This document shows positions 34,101 to 45,261 of a DNA stretch of 64,000 nt, in pieces (within the stretch, counting starts at the first letter, position 1; every line of letters starts with the position of its first letter). The position numbers and the translations under genes were made by a program. The notes under the pieces are model-generated. The model worked only from the letters and a program-made list of their open reading frames with translations. It did not search any database and was not told the DNA's origin. Origin of the DNA: Amphiura filiformis. Taxonomy: Eukaryota > Echinodermata > Ophiuroidea > Amphilepidida > Amphiuridae. The stretch is from assembly GCF_039555335.1 (NCBI RefSeq), contig NC_092629.1, positions 754,501 through 818,500 of the forward strand. The letters are read 5' to 3'.

Positions 34101-37100
34101 CCTTCCTCTTTTGATGAGGATAAGGGCAATGCTATGTAAGCTAGTAAGCTCACTGATAGTAATACACTTGGAAATAGGTATCGTAAGGTGGATGTGACAT
34201 TGAGTTATTCCATTTGAAATTGGAAATCTGCTATATCCCTGTGGAAGAATTAAGAATAATCAGAGTGAGGCCTAATAGCTAAATTCACACAAATGTCCCC
34301 TGAAGTGAGCTTGTTTGGCTGCCCACTCACACCTTTATTCTGTTTCTGTCAATTTCACTAGGATTTCAAATTTGACCTTTGACCTCACCTGTTGTCTACA
34401 TACAGGGCATGCTATGGCTCCTAGCCATGTCCCATGTCTCCAATATGTTATAAGGCACATTCCTAGCAAAAAACAATAATAGGGAAAAATCAGAAGATTA
34501 AGTAACCAGCAAAGTATCAGTGATGACAAAATCATTCAAACCATCAAAAATCAAATGTTGACATTTTGATAAGAAGTATTAAAGAGATGACGTCATCTAC
34601 TGTAGAAGTGGACATTTTCGCGGTAGCCTACATTAATTTTCTCGCTCAAAGCAGCTTCTGCGAAAATATGTTCTTTTTATGTATTATCTTGAAATATGTT
34701 CTTTTTAGTATTATCAGATCTATTAGTATTATCAGATCTATATAGTATTATCAGATCTACATTAGTATTATCAGATCTACAAATTCTGTTGCTTCATTTA
34801 AGCACCAAGTTTTGGAGTTTTACCAGTCCAAATTTGCTCGCACCTTTGATGCAACTTCTGTTTGCACTTGGACCTCTTTTTGTAATTGTTCAAATTGCAG
34901 GCAAATGTAACTTACCTGCATTTTCCCCTCTAATTTATTTTTCCTTCCCTTCTTTTTTGGTTTTGGTGGGCGGTCTTAGAGGTGCCTGGCACCTGTTCGC
35001 TCCAGCCATTCACTGGACTTTTTAAAACAAATGTTCCTTTCATAATATTGTGTAATTTTTGATGTAACTTATGTGCAATATTATATATTTCTTGTAATTC
35101 TGTGCCAGTGATAAAGTGTAATAAATAAATAAATAAATAAATGGTATAGGTCTATGTAAGAAAACTTAAAATCATGAATTTTAAAACAAGTAAAATGGTT
35201 AAAAATCAACAAAACACAAAAATTTACACACACAAAAATAACAACTTTTACAGTATACCAGAAGGTCATTTACATCAAAACACAGCTGAAGTCTGAAGGT
35301 TTTAGTCGCAATGTTCAACATTGGTTGGTTGTCTGTCAAAATAGGTATGTTTGGTTGACCAGATTAAATCAATTAAATCTTAATGCTTAAATTTAAAGTT
35401 CTGTGAACTCAAAATTAAACCAAACTAATAAATCAAGGCAATGCACTTGACCTGACTGAACACCCAGAAGGGGCAGAGGTATGGTTTATGTTTTCTGAAC
35501 ACCCAGAAGGGGCAGAGGTATGGTTTATGTTTTCTGAACACCCAGAAGGGGCAGAGGTATGGTTTATGTTTTCTGAACACCCAGAAGGGGCAGAGGTATG
35601 GTTTATGTTTTCTGAACACCCAGAAGGGGCAGAGGTATGGTTTATGTTTTCTGAACACCCAGAAGGGGCAGAGGTATGGTTTATGTTTTCTGAACACCCA
35701 GAAGGGGCAGAGGTATGGTTTATGTTTTCTGAACACCCAGAAGGGGCAGAGGTATGGTTTATGTTTTCTGAACACCCAGAAGGGGCAGAGATATGGTTTA
35801 TGTTTTCTGAACACCCAGAAGGGGCAGAGGTATGGTTTATGTTTTCTGAACACCCAGAAGGGGCAGAGGTATGGTTTATGTTTTCTGAACACCCAGAAGG
35901 GGCAGAGGTATGGTTTATATTTTCTGGCTGAACACCCAGAAGGGGCAGAGGTATGGTTTATGTTTTCTGAACACCCAGAAGGGGCAGAGGTCTGGTTTAT
36001 GTTTTCTGACTGAACACCCAGAAGGGGCAGAGGTCTGGTTTATGTTTTCTGAACACCCAGAAGGGGCAGAGGTCTGGTTTATGTTTTCTGACTGAAAATT
36101 AAACCAAACTAATAAATCAAGGCAATGCACTTGACCTGACTGAACACCCAGAAGGGGCAGAGGTATGGTTTATGTTTTCTGAACACCCAGAAGGGGCAGA
36201 GGTATGGTTTATGTTTTCTGAACACCCAGAAGGGGCAGAGGTATGGTTTATGTTTTCTGAACACCCAGAAGGGGCAGAGATATGGTTTATGTTTTCTGAA
36301 CACCCAGAAGGGGCAGAGGTATGGTTTATGTTTTCTGAACACCCAGAAGGGGCAGAGGTATGGTTTATGTTTTCTGGCTGAACACCCAGAAGGGGCAGAG
36401 GTATGGTTTATGTTTTCTGAACACCCAGAAGGGGCAGAGATATGGTTTATGTTTTCTGAACACCCAGAAGGGGCAGAGGTATGGTTTATGTTTTCTGAAC
36501 ACCAAGAAGGGGCAGAGGTATGGTTTATGTTTTCTGAACACCCAGAAGGGGCAGAGGTATGGTTTATGTTTTCTGGCTGAACACCCAGAAGGGGCAGAGG
36601 TCTGGTTTATGTTTTCTGACTGAACACCCAGAAGGGGCAGAGGTCTGGTTTATGTTTTCTGAACACCCAGAAGGGGCAGAGGTCTGGTTTATGTTTTCTG
36701 ACTGAACACCCAGAAGGGGCAGAGGTCTGGTTTATATTTTCTGGCTGAACACCCAGAAGGGGCAGAGGTCTGGTTTATGTTTTCTGGCTGAACACCCAGA
36801 AGGGGCAGAGGTCTGGTTTATGTTTTCTGGCTGAACACCCAGAAGGGGCAGAGGTCTGGTTTATGTTTTCTGGCTGAACACCCAGAAGGGGCAGAGGTCT
36901 GGTTTATGTTTTCTGGCTGAACACCCAGAAGGGGCAGAGGTCTGGTTTATGTTTTCTGGCTGAACACCCAGAAGGGGCAGAGGTCTGGTTTATGTTTTCT
37001 GGCTCATATTTTCAACACAGTTTTGGTGAAAATGATGGGCACTTGTAAAATCCTAGCCATGACCCTGAATATGCCTCTGAAATCCAATGTCTGAAGTAAA

Positions 37101-40100
37101 GAAAATGTAACACACTCATAAACAAAGTTCTTGGTATCCAGTGGCGTAACTTTGGGCCAGGGTGCCCGGGGGCGAAAGTATATCGGGTGCCCCTGACCAA
37201 CGATGTGCATAGTCCGACGTGTAGGACAGTGGCGTAGCTAGGGGTTGTGGCGCCCAGGGCTAAGGATACATAATGGCACCCCTCCCCAATTCCCGGAGCG
37301 GAGCGCGCGAAAATTTGCACAAATGGGACCAATCACGCATTAATTTTGGTCATAATGAAGTTGAATATCGGTCTTAAATATCGGTCGAAAATTTTGACTT
37401 TCATCGCTGGAGGAGGCGCAGAATCGACGCTGAATTGGTTAATTCGGCGCCCCCTAAGGGTGGCGCCCAGGGCACGTGCCCCTTCTACCTCCTAAGTTAA
37501 CAGACTACATGTATGCTCAGCTCAGACTATAATCACTATCTCACATGGCGCAAGAAAGACGAATCGCGAAAGTGACCGTACCGCTCCTCCCGAAATTTTT
37601 TTTCGGGTGGGGCAGTGGACTTTTGCAGTTAATCTTTCTTGAGCGATCAGTCTTGAGTATAGACGAATCCAATTTCCTACTCCTCAATGACAGCCATAGC
37701 CGTGACGGGGACCCAGCCAACTACCTACCGATTGGCTAAAAAAAGTTTTCATTATCAATTGGACCAATCAGCAACATTGTTAAAATAATTTCACCACACA
37801 AAAAATTGGGGTGAATTATTTGCAAAGCTCCATTCTGATTGGTGATTTAAGGGGGTACTACACCCCTGGCCAATTTTGTGCCTATTTTTGCATTTTTTCT
37901 CAAAAATTATAGCGCATTAGTGACAAGTAAGATATACATGTATATTATAGGGGCAAGGACTACAACTACTGCACTGAAAATTCAGCAACTCAAGGCAAGT
38001 AGTTATTGATTTATTTATCAAATATTGGGTTTCCCTCATTTTTGACTGTAACTCCACAACTGTTGTCTGTGCTGAAATAAAATTTCCAGTGCAGCAGTTG
38101 TAGTCCTTGCCCCTATACATATCTTACTTGTCACCAATGCACTATAAATTTTTGAGAAAAATGCAAAAATAGGCACAAAATTGGCCAGGGGTGTAGTACC
38201 CCGTTAAGTGAAGAGATATCATGTAATTGATCAATCAGAGGCAATGTTAGATCAGAATATTAATCTCACCACAAAATACATGGCCACAGTTGGTCTCTGT
38301 TGCGAATCTCTTTTCCACAAGGCATATAGGGCATGTAGGATCTGTGTTATACCGGCGTCTTCTAAATGCTTCACCTCCGCTCGTTGACGTTGATGATGCT
38401 GATGTTTCCGAGGCGCCATTTTCATGTTGTGTTGGTGGTGGGATACCCAATTCTTCTCGAGTCCGATTCACCGCTTGTAGATTGTCCGGATGTATGTACC
38501 TTTGGTTTTGGTTTCTGTATAATAGCAAACATTCAAACAAATTAAACATGTTTTTAATTAGTTAGTACATGGGCTCAAATTTGTCACACTGGCGAGAATC
38601 AAGTAACAATTGACTGACCATCGTAACCATGGTAACAATACCACATACAGAATGGATATGATTTGAGACGAATCAACATTCGAGGTTAGAGACCGTTGCA
38701 TTCGAATCTAGTCAGATTCGCTGAAGCATGACACTGTGTACATTACAGCAATGGAAGTTCAGAAGTACACACAGCCAATCACGATGGGCGATCGCATAAA
38801 AAATGTTGCTAAAATTGCACTTCAACAAAATTTCCGACTGTTCAAAATAGGCAATCTTTTCTCAAAAGATACAACTGACTCATCAAAATAATCTAAATTT
38901 CAACATATAACAGAATATAATTCTCAAGTAAGCCGAGCTGTGAAGATTTAGTTTTGAACGGCATGAACCCTGCAAGACTTTTTAGCCCCCAGTAGTGTCA
39001 GTTAATCATGTTAATTGTTATTGTTGGTATTGTCCTCCATGTGGCACAGACCCTAGAAAAATATCTTTTTCAAGGGTCTGTGATGTAAACTTATTCTGAA
39101 ATCTTAACATTATCGTAGTCTCACATTTTATTTTTAGTTATAGCAGAAATGATGTCATTTAACATGGGCAGCTTAAAGTTTATGTATTTCAGCTATTTAT
39201 ATATAAATTGCAAGGTTCTTCAGCAGTCTGCCAATTTGGCGCTTACAATGTATACTTTCATGACTTTTTAGAAACACAGAGCCAGCGGTGCAAGTGGGGA
39301 TACATGTCATCATCACATCGGCACTCAGCTTCATTTGCTGGTCAAGCTGCGTAGCATCGCGTGACTAGAACTTTTTTTGTTCTTTTTAAAGATAAACAGA
39401 AAGAGAAGATGGACACTGCTGAAGGAATTTGCTGAATATACTATTATAATATAGGCCGGGACGGAGCTACGTCATGCCGGTGAAAATAACCAAGTGCCGG
39501 TGAAAACAACTTGTGCAGATCAAGTGAACTCATTTATTTCATGTTCAAGTATGTATATTTTTTCTTCATATATGTGACCATCCTCCACAACTGAGCCCGG
39601 ATGTCGCCAGTGCCACTATTGAGATATGCTCCATTGAACTTAACAATAAATAATAGGTAACAAAGGATTTATTGACTGTTTTATTGATTTTTCATACTAA
39701 AATGTCAAGTACTGTAGACATGATATACATCATTTTAAAGCTAATTTCAAGCAGAATATTTTGGTTGAATATCTCAAAAATGATGATTGTCGACTTCAGG
39801 GCTCAGTTGTGCTGGATGGTCACATATGTACTCAGTATGAATACTATTTTTAAATACAAGTATTTTAATTTGTAAATGTACGGCACTACGGCTCTTGCAG
39901 GGCCCCCAGGAAGATCAGTGTTTTCATTGATGGGATTACCCTGCTTAATTTAGACTAAGAGAGTATAAATAAATAAATAAAGCAAATTATTTAGGAAATT
40001 AGGTCACTGACACTGGACCATGCGCCCGCCCACTGCGCATCGCAAGCATTACACTTTCTGACTTTACGCCAAGTGCGTGCTTGGAATGTTTTGTTTTTTA

Positions 40101-40368
40101 ACTGCAAGTTGCCAGGGAAATTTGCTAAAAATAACCCAAGTCCGCTCTCTCCTATATTGTCAATGTTAATGACAATAATGTCGTCATGGTCATTGGCAAG
40201 CCAATGCCCGGGGCCAATGCATTGGTCATAATTGGTAAGCTTAAAATATACTGACCTGTTGAGGTATGCAATCATCAGCGGAATGGCAATAACAAGAAAT
40301 GCACCAAGAATATGAACAACTTCGTCACCAACCCCTTCAATCATCGTTCCACTTTGAGGCAGGCTCAT
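31096..40368 (-). CDS. RNF170: E3 ubiquitin-protein ligase RNF170
   Basis: RNF170 is a multi-pass ER-membrane RING ligase; in vertebrates it ubiquitinates activated IP3 receptors. Five coding exons on the - strand, 40368-40256, 38514-38270, 34462-34389, 32218-32105 and 31374-31096 (TAG), have GT-AG borders and matching phases and give 274 residues, near the about 258 of the human protein. The order is: [10 protein letters not shown] followed by a membrane segment (about 17-35); a Ser/Thr-rich linker (about 70-85); a complete C3HC4 RING with Cys99, Cys102, Cys114, His116, Cys119, Cys122, Cys138 and Cys141; [24 protein letters not shown]; and a DUF1232 region with [12 protein letters not shown] and GFLDD between two further membrane segments. 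The start is the Met shortly before the conserved IEGV motif; an extra 5' UTR exon is possible. Exons 4 and 5 each have tandem copies of their 3' edges. Confidence 0.93.
31460..31673. mobile_element. Fragment (right end) of a hAT family
   Basis: It matches 58470-58675: AACGCCTTCCGTCTACC, CGGCCTTACATGAACCG and the terminus CTGGCTACGCCACTG. The left end of the element is missing here. It lies in the last RNF170 intron. Confidence 0.7.
31885..32104 (-). repeat. Two decayed copies of the RNF170 exon 4 donor side
   Basis: The exon 4 end plus donor (plus strand GTAAACTTACCGGTCTAGGGTCCCCTGAGAACC from 32095) is repeated starting at 31885 and 32003. Each copy keeps parts of the exon end and of the G-rich intron sequence next to it. 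The copy at 31885 has a C run inserted and a mutated donor (TTATT instead of TTACC on the plus strand); the copy at 32003 keeps a donor-like TTACC. Confidence 0.85.
32924..33383. mobile_element. hAT-type MITE, 460 bp
   Basis: Inverted ends TAAGGACCGTCGATG and CATCGACGGTCCTTA, with target duplication GTGGGTGG at 32916-32923 and 33384-33391. The interior repeats ATCGAT-rich phrases in both orientations. Inside the RNF170 intron between exons 3 and 4. Confidence 0.85.
33828..34070. mobile_element. Near-perfect palindromic MITE with TA target
   Basis: The two halves are inverted copies over most of their length (TGAAGAGCTTTGTTTCAAAA to TTTTGAAACAAAGCTCTTCA, with the hinge near 33945). TA lies outside both ends, as for mariner-type MITEs. 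Open frames on both strands are a by-product of the palindrome. Confidence 0.8.
34598..35255. mobile_element. MITE with TACTGTAGAAGT ends, containing a LINE-like 3' end
   Basis: Ends TACTGTAGAAGT and ACTTTTACAGTA match the family at 28789-28984. It appears to be split by sequence ending in an (AAAT)n tail near 35115-35140, like the 3' end of a non-LTR retrotransposon. A four-fold repeat of TAGTATTATCAGATCTA lies at about 34704-34780. Confidence 0.5.
34704..34780. repeat. Short tandem repeat, about 17-21 bp x 4
   Basis: TAGTATTATCAGATCTA occurs four times in a row with small spacer differences. Confidence 0.85.
35458..37003. repeat. 39-bp minisatellite (about 38 units) in an RNF170 intron
   Basis: The unit contains GAACACCCAGAAGGGGCAGA and GGTATGGTTTATGTTTT. 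The left part is made of 39-bp units; the right part is mostly 43-bp units with an added CTGG or CTGA. The flank AATTAAACCAAACTAATAAATCAAGG occurs both before the array (about 35412) and inside it (36096), so a block of array plus flank was duplicated. Because 39 is a multiple of three and the unit lacks stops, both strands are open: [13 protein letters not shown] repeats on + and [13 protein letters not shown] repeats on -. These are not credible genes. The unit and the right flank (TTTTGGTGAAAATGATGGGCAC) match the interior of the hAT-type MITE at 1826-2420. Confidence 0.95.
37143..37495. mobile_element. hAT-like fragments
   Basis: Two starts of the kind CAGTGGCGTA (about 37140 and 37225) are followed by GGCGCCC motifs in both orientations. 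No matching right end or target duplication is seen, so these are fragments. Confidence 0.4.
37850..38205. mobile_element. Fold-back MITE, same family as 18656-19014
   Basis: Arms: TAAGGGGGTACTACACCCC at left and GGGGTGTAGTACCCCGTTAA at right, then TTTGCATTTTTTCTCAAAAA and TAGGGGCAAGGACTACAACT with their complements. Located just 3' of RNF170 exon 2 in the - strand sense. Confidence 0.8.
38519..40255 (-). other. RNF170 intron 1
   Basis: Intron between coding exons 1 and 2 (donor GTCAGT, acceptor ATTATACAG on the - strand). Apart from the MITE at 39573-39824 I see no feature; 39940-39980 has an (AAAT)-type tail that could end another retroelement. Confidence 0.6.
39573..39824. mobile_element. 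MITE with TGTGACCATCC ends and TA target
   Basis: Termini TGTGACCATCCTCCACAACTGAGCCC and its near complement at the right, with TA on both outer sides. 252 bp, AT-rich, non-coding. Its open frame has no recognisable product. Confidence 0.75.
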
Positions 40369-40700
40369 TATTTGATAAGGAAAACATTAAAAATAACACC
40401 AGGACTGGCCCTGTCATCTACCGGAACTAGGAAGGCCACATACTGTGTTTTGATTGGTGGTTGGTACTAAACAATTTTGGCAACTTGAAATACGTAATGA
40501 AAAACGATGTAGAAATGAAATAGTAGCCCATGCAACGCATGGAACCAGATTCACCAAATGAGCGGTCTGCTGCCCTCGTTTGATTGATTGGCATTTCTCG
40601 GGGGGACCACTTTAAACTATAAGGGGTACAAAACACAAGAGAAGGAGATTTCTGAGATAACGGTTCCAAAATAATTATTTATTTTTATAGTTTCAATTTT
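40369..40700 (-). promoter_or_regulatory. RNF170 upstream region, possible promoter
   Basis: This is the sequence immediately upstream of the RNF170 start codon. It has the ETS-like motif CCGGAA (40425-40430) next to AGGAAG, common in housekeeping promoters, but no TATA box or start site can be assigned. An untranslated first exon may lie here. Confidence 0.25.
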
Positions 40701-40785
40701 AAATTTGCAAATAACGTAAAATTAAGTTGGTTTCAATACAGAATAATACACAGAATTTTCAAAACAAATGAAACAAAACAAAACA

Positions 40786-40786
<1 letters not shown>

Positions 40787-40816
<30 letters not shown>

Positions 40817-40906
40817 GCGTTTTGGAATTAAATCTAATACTGGAACTTACTTTTTGCAACTATTGCGACGTTGCGTCTGGAACCACCAGACTTCATCAGG
40901 CAACTA

Positions 40907-40996
<90 letters not shown>

Positions 40997-40997
40997 T
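40787..40997. repeat. (AAT)n and (GATAAT)n microsatellites around a dispersed-repeat fragment
   Basis: AAT runs at 40787-40816 and 40907-40943 and a GATAAT run to about 40997. Between them, 40816-40900 matches 14353-14425. The polyasparagine frame that results is not a gene. Confidence 0.9.
40865..40899 (-). ncRNA. Degenerate hammerhead-ribozyme-like motif
   Basis: On the - strand CTGATGA (40899-40893) is followed by a stem GTCTGG/CCAGAC and then GCAACG where an active hammerhead has GAAA. The layout resembles the hammerheads carried by Penelope-like elements, but the core is altered, so it is probably inactive or a coincidence. Confidence 0.3.
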
Positions 40998-41049
40998 AAT
41001 AACCCTGCATTCATCCTCATACGTTCACTGAATCACACTCCACCAAACA

Positions 41050-41560
41050 CACATCATTCATGCATCTTCTCACAATAAAACGTTATTTATGATTTATATA
41101 CTAGGCCTAGTTATATTTAAATTATTAAAACACATCAGAAAACTATCATCAAGACCACTATTGCACAAAATACAGAAATTTAAACAATATAAAATATACA
41201 AAATGATAAAAAATTATTAAGAAATAATTTGTTTAAAATGTTTCAGATTGCACACGCTTCTAACATTTTCTCACCATGCATAATGTCATAGGGGGGGCCT
41301 ACATTTCATCCACATCATTCATACATTTTCTCACAATAAAACGATACAATTTATATATTAGTTATTATGGCACATCAGGAAACTATCATCAAGACCACTA
41401 TTGCACAAATAAATACAGAAATTAAACAATATAAAATATACAAAATGATAATTTTTTTTTAAATTATTACGAAATAAGCTGCTAATAAAGTGTATCAGAT
41501 TGCATTCATACATCTTCTCACAATAAAACGATACGAGTTATATACTACTGTCTGTTCAAT
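41050..41560. repeat. Tandem repeat, about 235 bp x 2.3
   Basis: Blocks starting CATTCATGCATCTTCTCACA recur near 41050, 41300 and 41510, each followed by AATAAAACG and, in the first two, GAAACTATCATCAAGACCAC-like sequence. Moderately diverged and non-coding. Confidence 0.75.
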
Positions 41561-42004
41561 TAGCTTAGATTCTTGAATTTTTGAGATATTTGAAAAAATA
41601 AAAATTGTGGTCAAAGTCATCAAAGAAAAGTGTTAGCCCAGCCTTAGACCTAACGTGATTTATACTTTTCAAATTCTGAAGTTCAATTTAAAACCCCATT
41701 TCTTTTGAATTTTAGTCTTTTCCCGCGATATTTTTATAACAAGCCGTAGAACGTCGGGTACCATAAACTTTTTTGAATCAATCCATTTAGAGCAATGGGG
41801 ACAAATGTCATATTGCGCTGAGATAGCATTTATTCGACCCGGGTATTCGACTATCCGCATCAAGAAGTATTGTCCAGCAAAATAGCTATAGGCCTATTTG
41901 CCAATATGCCTATTGTGTTGAAACCTTACTGTTGAAACATTACGCCATTATTTATGAACTAAGTTTTCTAAAATAGGCCCAGCTTATATAAATACATTCC
42001 TTGC

Positions 42005-42012
42005 GTATGTAT

Positions 42013-42055
<43 letters not shown>

Positions 42056-42057
42056 TT

Positions 42058-42136
<79 letters not shown>

Positions 42137-42138
42137 TT
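42005..42138. repeat. (TTTA)n microsatellite
   Basis: More than 30 TTTA units in a row, directly left of the BEL target duplication. The LFIY-type open frame across it is an artefact. Confidence 0.95.
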
Positions 42139-42143
42139 ATGCG

Positions 42144-42593
42144 TGTTGATGCCATTTACCAAAATCAAAGTTTGTTTAAGTGTTGTGCATCCTTAATCAT
42201 TGCATTCCTATGGCATGTTTATTTATGTGATGAGCGCCCTTGAAGTGTTAAGCTAAACATAGCCTGCAGCCCATCAATCACATGTAATTTGGTGCCGAAT
42301 TTGGCACTGGAGGCTGTCATCTTGTATTTTGAAGTATTGTAGTGTAGAAGCTCTCGGTAAAGACACAATTAATCTTTACCTAAACCAACATAATTAGTAT
42401 TTGTGACAAGAACAAGAAGAAGAATAGCAAGTGAAGATAATAAACATCATCAAGATACGTTTCAGCTAAAGTGTATCCTTGGATTTGTGATGATTTGTGT
42501 CACTTTTTGTTGTTGGTTTCGAGTCATCGAAGATTGTATTATTTAGTACCAAGCTTCTGCTAACCAGGGGAGCAAAGCAAGTTTGCCCCTACA
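42144..42593 (+). repeat. BEL 5' LTR
   Basis: Starts TGTTGATGCC and ends TTTGCCCCTACA. It begins at the edge of the (TTTA)n run. Confidence 0.95.
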
Positions 42594-43570
42594 TTTGTAA
42601 AGATTAATTATCTGTAAAAAGATGCTATAGTTGGTAAATAGTTACCAAATAAAGGTTCAGTTGAGCGTCTGTTTTGTAAGCTTACCTAAAAATAGCTAAA
42701 AGCTTAAGGTCGTGTCAGCAGTGTAAACATAAACATTGCATTGGCACAGACAGTCACCGCAGCCTCCAGTCATGTCAGACGTCACTGAATATATCAAATA
42801 TTAATGAGTGTGCATGTAGATAAATGCACATTTGGTAGAAGCTTAAAGAATAGAACTTCAAAGAAGTTATTGAGGCCTATGAATCCGAATCGTAGAAATC
42901 AAAATAAAGATATCAGTAGTAGCTGCCTGTATGTACATTTCTAACACAGACATTAGATCTCTTGCACCGTTGTGCAGGAATGACTTGTAGAATCAAAAGC
43001 ACAAACTGACACGGGACTACTACTGAAAAATAGCTTTGTGGTATTTTAATAAATATCTAATTAAGGGGTAACAAGTTTACTCCCGAGTCGCTTTACGACA
43101 ATTCAAATAAAGTTTGGTAGTAAAGTGCCTGCATGTACGCCTCTAATACTGACATTAGTAATCTTGCAGTTGCACAGCTAGTGCATGCAGGAATAACTCA
43201 TAGAATCATACAACACTGACTCAGGACTTCTACCTAAAAAAGAGTTTTGTGGTATTTTGTTATCAATAAACGGGCGCAAAGAGCTTACTCCCGCCTGTCG
43301 GTGCACGATAAACGAGTGGATCAAGCTTTCTCCCACCCGTCGGTAAGCAACGTGGGCCTGCATTCAAGCCGAAGTTTCGTGTATACTGACATTCAGTATT
43401 TATTTTAGGTTTCACACATATAGCCTCACAAAGCACACTTTACACAGGTCCTACGTATAGTTTCTCACATAAATTAGTGAACCGTTGTTCACTTCAGAAA
43501 AATATTTAAACCGTTGCTTGCATCGGCGCGTTTAGATTAATTAGCTCGTTTCGGTACTATCGAAAACATC
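42594..43570 (+). repeat. BEL 5' leader with two imperfect 200-bp direct repeats
   Basis: About 42915-43120 and 43120-43330 share, in order, GCCTG(T/C)ATGTAC, CTAA(C/T)AC(A/T), GACATTAG, TTGTGGTATTTT and a CTCCCG-type motif. No open frame. The leader could hold packaging or translation signals, but nothing decides this. Confidence 0.6.
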
Positions 43571-45182
43571 ATGTCGAGTCATAAAAGCGGTTCGAATTAA
43601 GAAGCAGAAGATCTTATAAAAGTGATGCATTATCTAAAAGTACAGAATATGCTTTATTGCAAGCTGCAACTCGAAAGGTAGAGCTAGAATGTCGTGCCAA
43701 AGCATTGAAGGAAAAACAAGCTCTAGAAAGTGAGGAATTTAATATCCAAGCCAGGGCAAGGGACTTGCAACAACAAAGAGAGTGGTTGGAAATGAAGACT
43801 GAAATAAACATAGAGCAAGCCAAAATAGATGTATTGGAGGATTATGAACATAAATCCCAGAGCTTAAGAAGTAGACCAAAATCGGTGCTTGATGACCTCA
43901 CAGAAGCTCAACCAGATACAAACACATCAGTGAGGCAGTGGTTGAACCACAACACTAGAGAAGGTCAAGAAATTGATGGCAAGTTCCTAGCTAAACATGA
44001 TACAATTGGTGCTGTAGGTCTAAATCCAGGGCAAGACCAAAATACACACATGTGGAGTTGGGACCTGCAAAAGAGCAGCCAGCAGTGGGCATGACTACTG
44101 ATGGTAAAGTACATACTGATTTAGGTCAACAAGTTCAGCCAAGAAGCAGGTTAACAACCAGTCAAGTTATGCAAGTCAACTTTCCACCACCAAGTGAAGT
44201 CTTGTTTCCTGCAGCAGCACCTGAGGAATCAGAAAGTACAGGGACAGAATACCCCACATTATTTGTCAGCCACGAAATATGAAAATATTGATGAACAGTA
44301 TCGTCAGTATGGTCAAGAACAGTACAGTGAACAGTATGAACATGACGGGCCTTCATCAGTAAAGTATGGTCATAGAGTAACTTCGTCACCAGAGCCTGAT
44401 GTGAAGAAAAAAAAGTCATGTTGCCACGGCAACATACAACAGAAGTGAAAGAATAAGATAAAGATACCAGTATAGAAAATTTGGCCCGCAACCAAGACAA
44501 CTTAACAAGGCTGCTGGTGGAACAACATAAACAAGCTTAGTCTACCAAAGCGGACATTACAGACATTTACTGGAGACCCGCTTCAGTATGTTACTTTCAT
44601 ACGAGCCTTGAATTCATAATTGAAAATAAGAGCAAAAGCAATAGAGACCGTCTGTACTATCTTGAACAGTACACAAGAGGTGAAGCCAACAGTTTGGTGA
44701 AAAGTTGTATTCACATGGATGATGAGGTTGGTTACCTGGAAGCAAAAAGGTTGCTGGAAAGGAAATATGGTAATAAGCACAAGATTGCAGAGGCCTACTT
44801 AGCGAAGATGAGGCAGTGGCCGAATGTGAAAGGTGATAGTTCAGGGCTACAAGATTTGTCATTATTTTTGTTAGAATGCAAAAATACCATGACCAGCCTG
44901 GGCTATACTAATGAGTTGCAAAGTACAGCAAACATTAGAATGTTGATGATGAAGTTACCATATAGTATGAGAGACAGATGGAGGAGACAAGTAGATTATG
45001 TAGAAGAAGAAAGAAACAAAGTGGTAACATTTGAAGACTTCACCTCCTTCTTAGAAAAACAGGCTAGAATCGCAACTAATGCTGCCTACGGTAGAAGTGT
45101 GACGGAGAAGGAAGATAGTACTAAGAAGGAAGAAAGGGTAAAAACCCAAACTATCAGACTTATAAAGCTAGAAGAAATCTAG
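43571..45182 (+). pseudogene. BEL gag, frame-disrupted
   Basis: An ATG at 43571 opens a frame that stops after ten codons. Open segments in different frames follow at 43657-44094, 44052-44282 and 44694-45182. The first is a charged coiled-coil stretch. The last carries the DUF1759-type gag core common in BEL elements (LLERKYGNKH; MLMMKLPYSMRDRW; FLEKQARIA). Several frame changes separate the segments, so no intact Gag is encoded here. Confidence 0.8.
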
Positions 45183-45261
45183 CAACAAACACAGAAGCTG
45201 TGTCGGCAAGTGTGACATCAAATAGTCCAGGAGCCAGGCCAAATGTGTCGCTGGTAGCCCA

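Noticed and set aside
35425-36623. Long open frames of 13-residue repeats on both strands of the minisatellite
   Set aside because: They follow from a stop-free 39-bp unit; no start context, domain or splice support, and they lie in an RNF170 intron.
40768-41031. Polyasparagine open frame
   Set aside because: It is a translation of AAT and GATAAT microsatellites.
42001-42243. LFIY-repeat open frame
   Set aside because: It is a translation of the (TTTA)n run.
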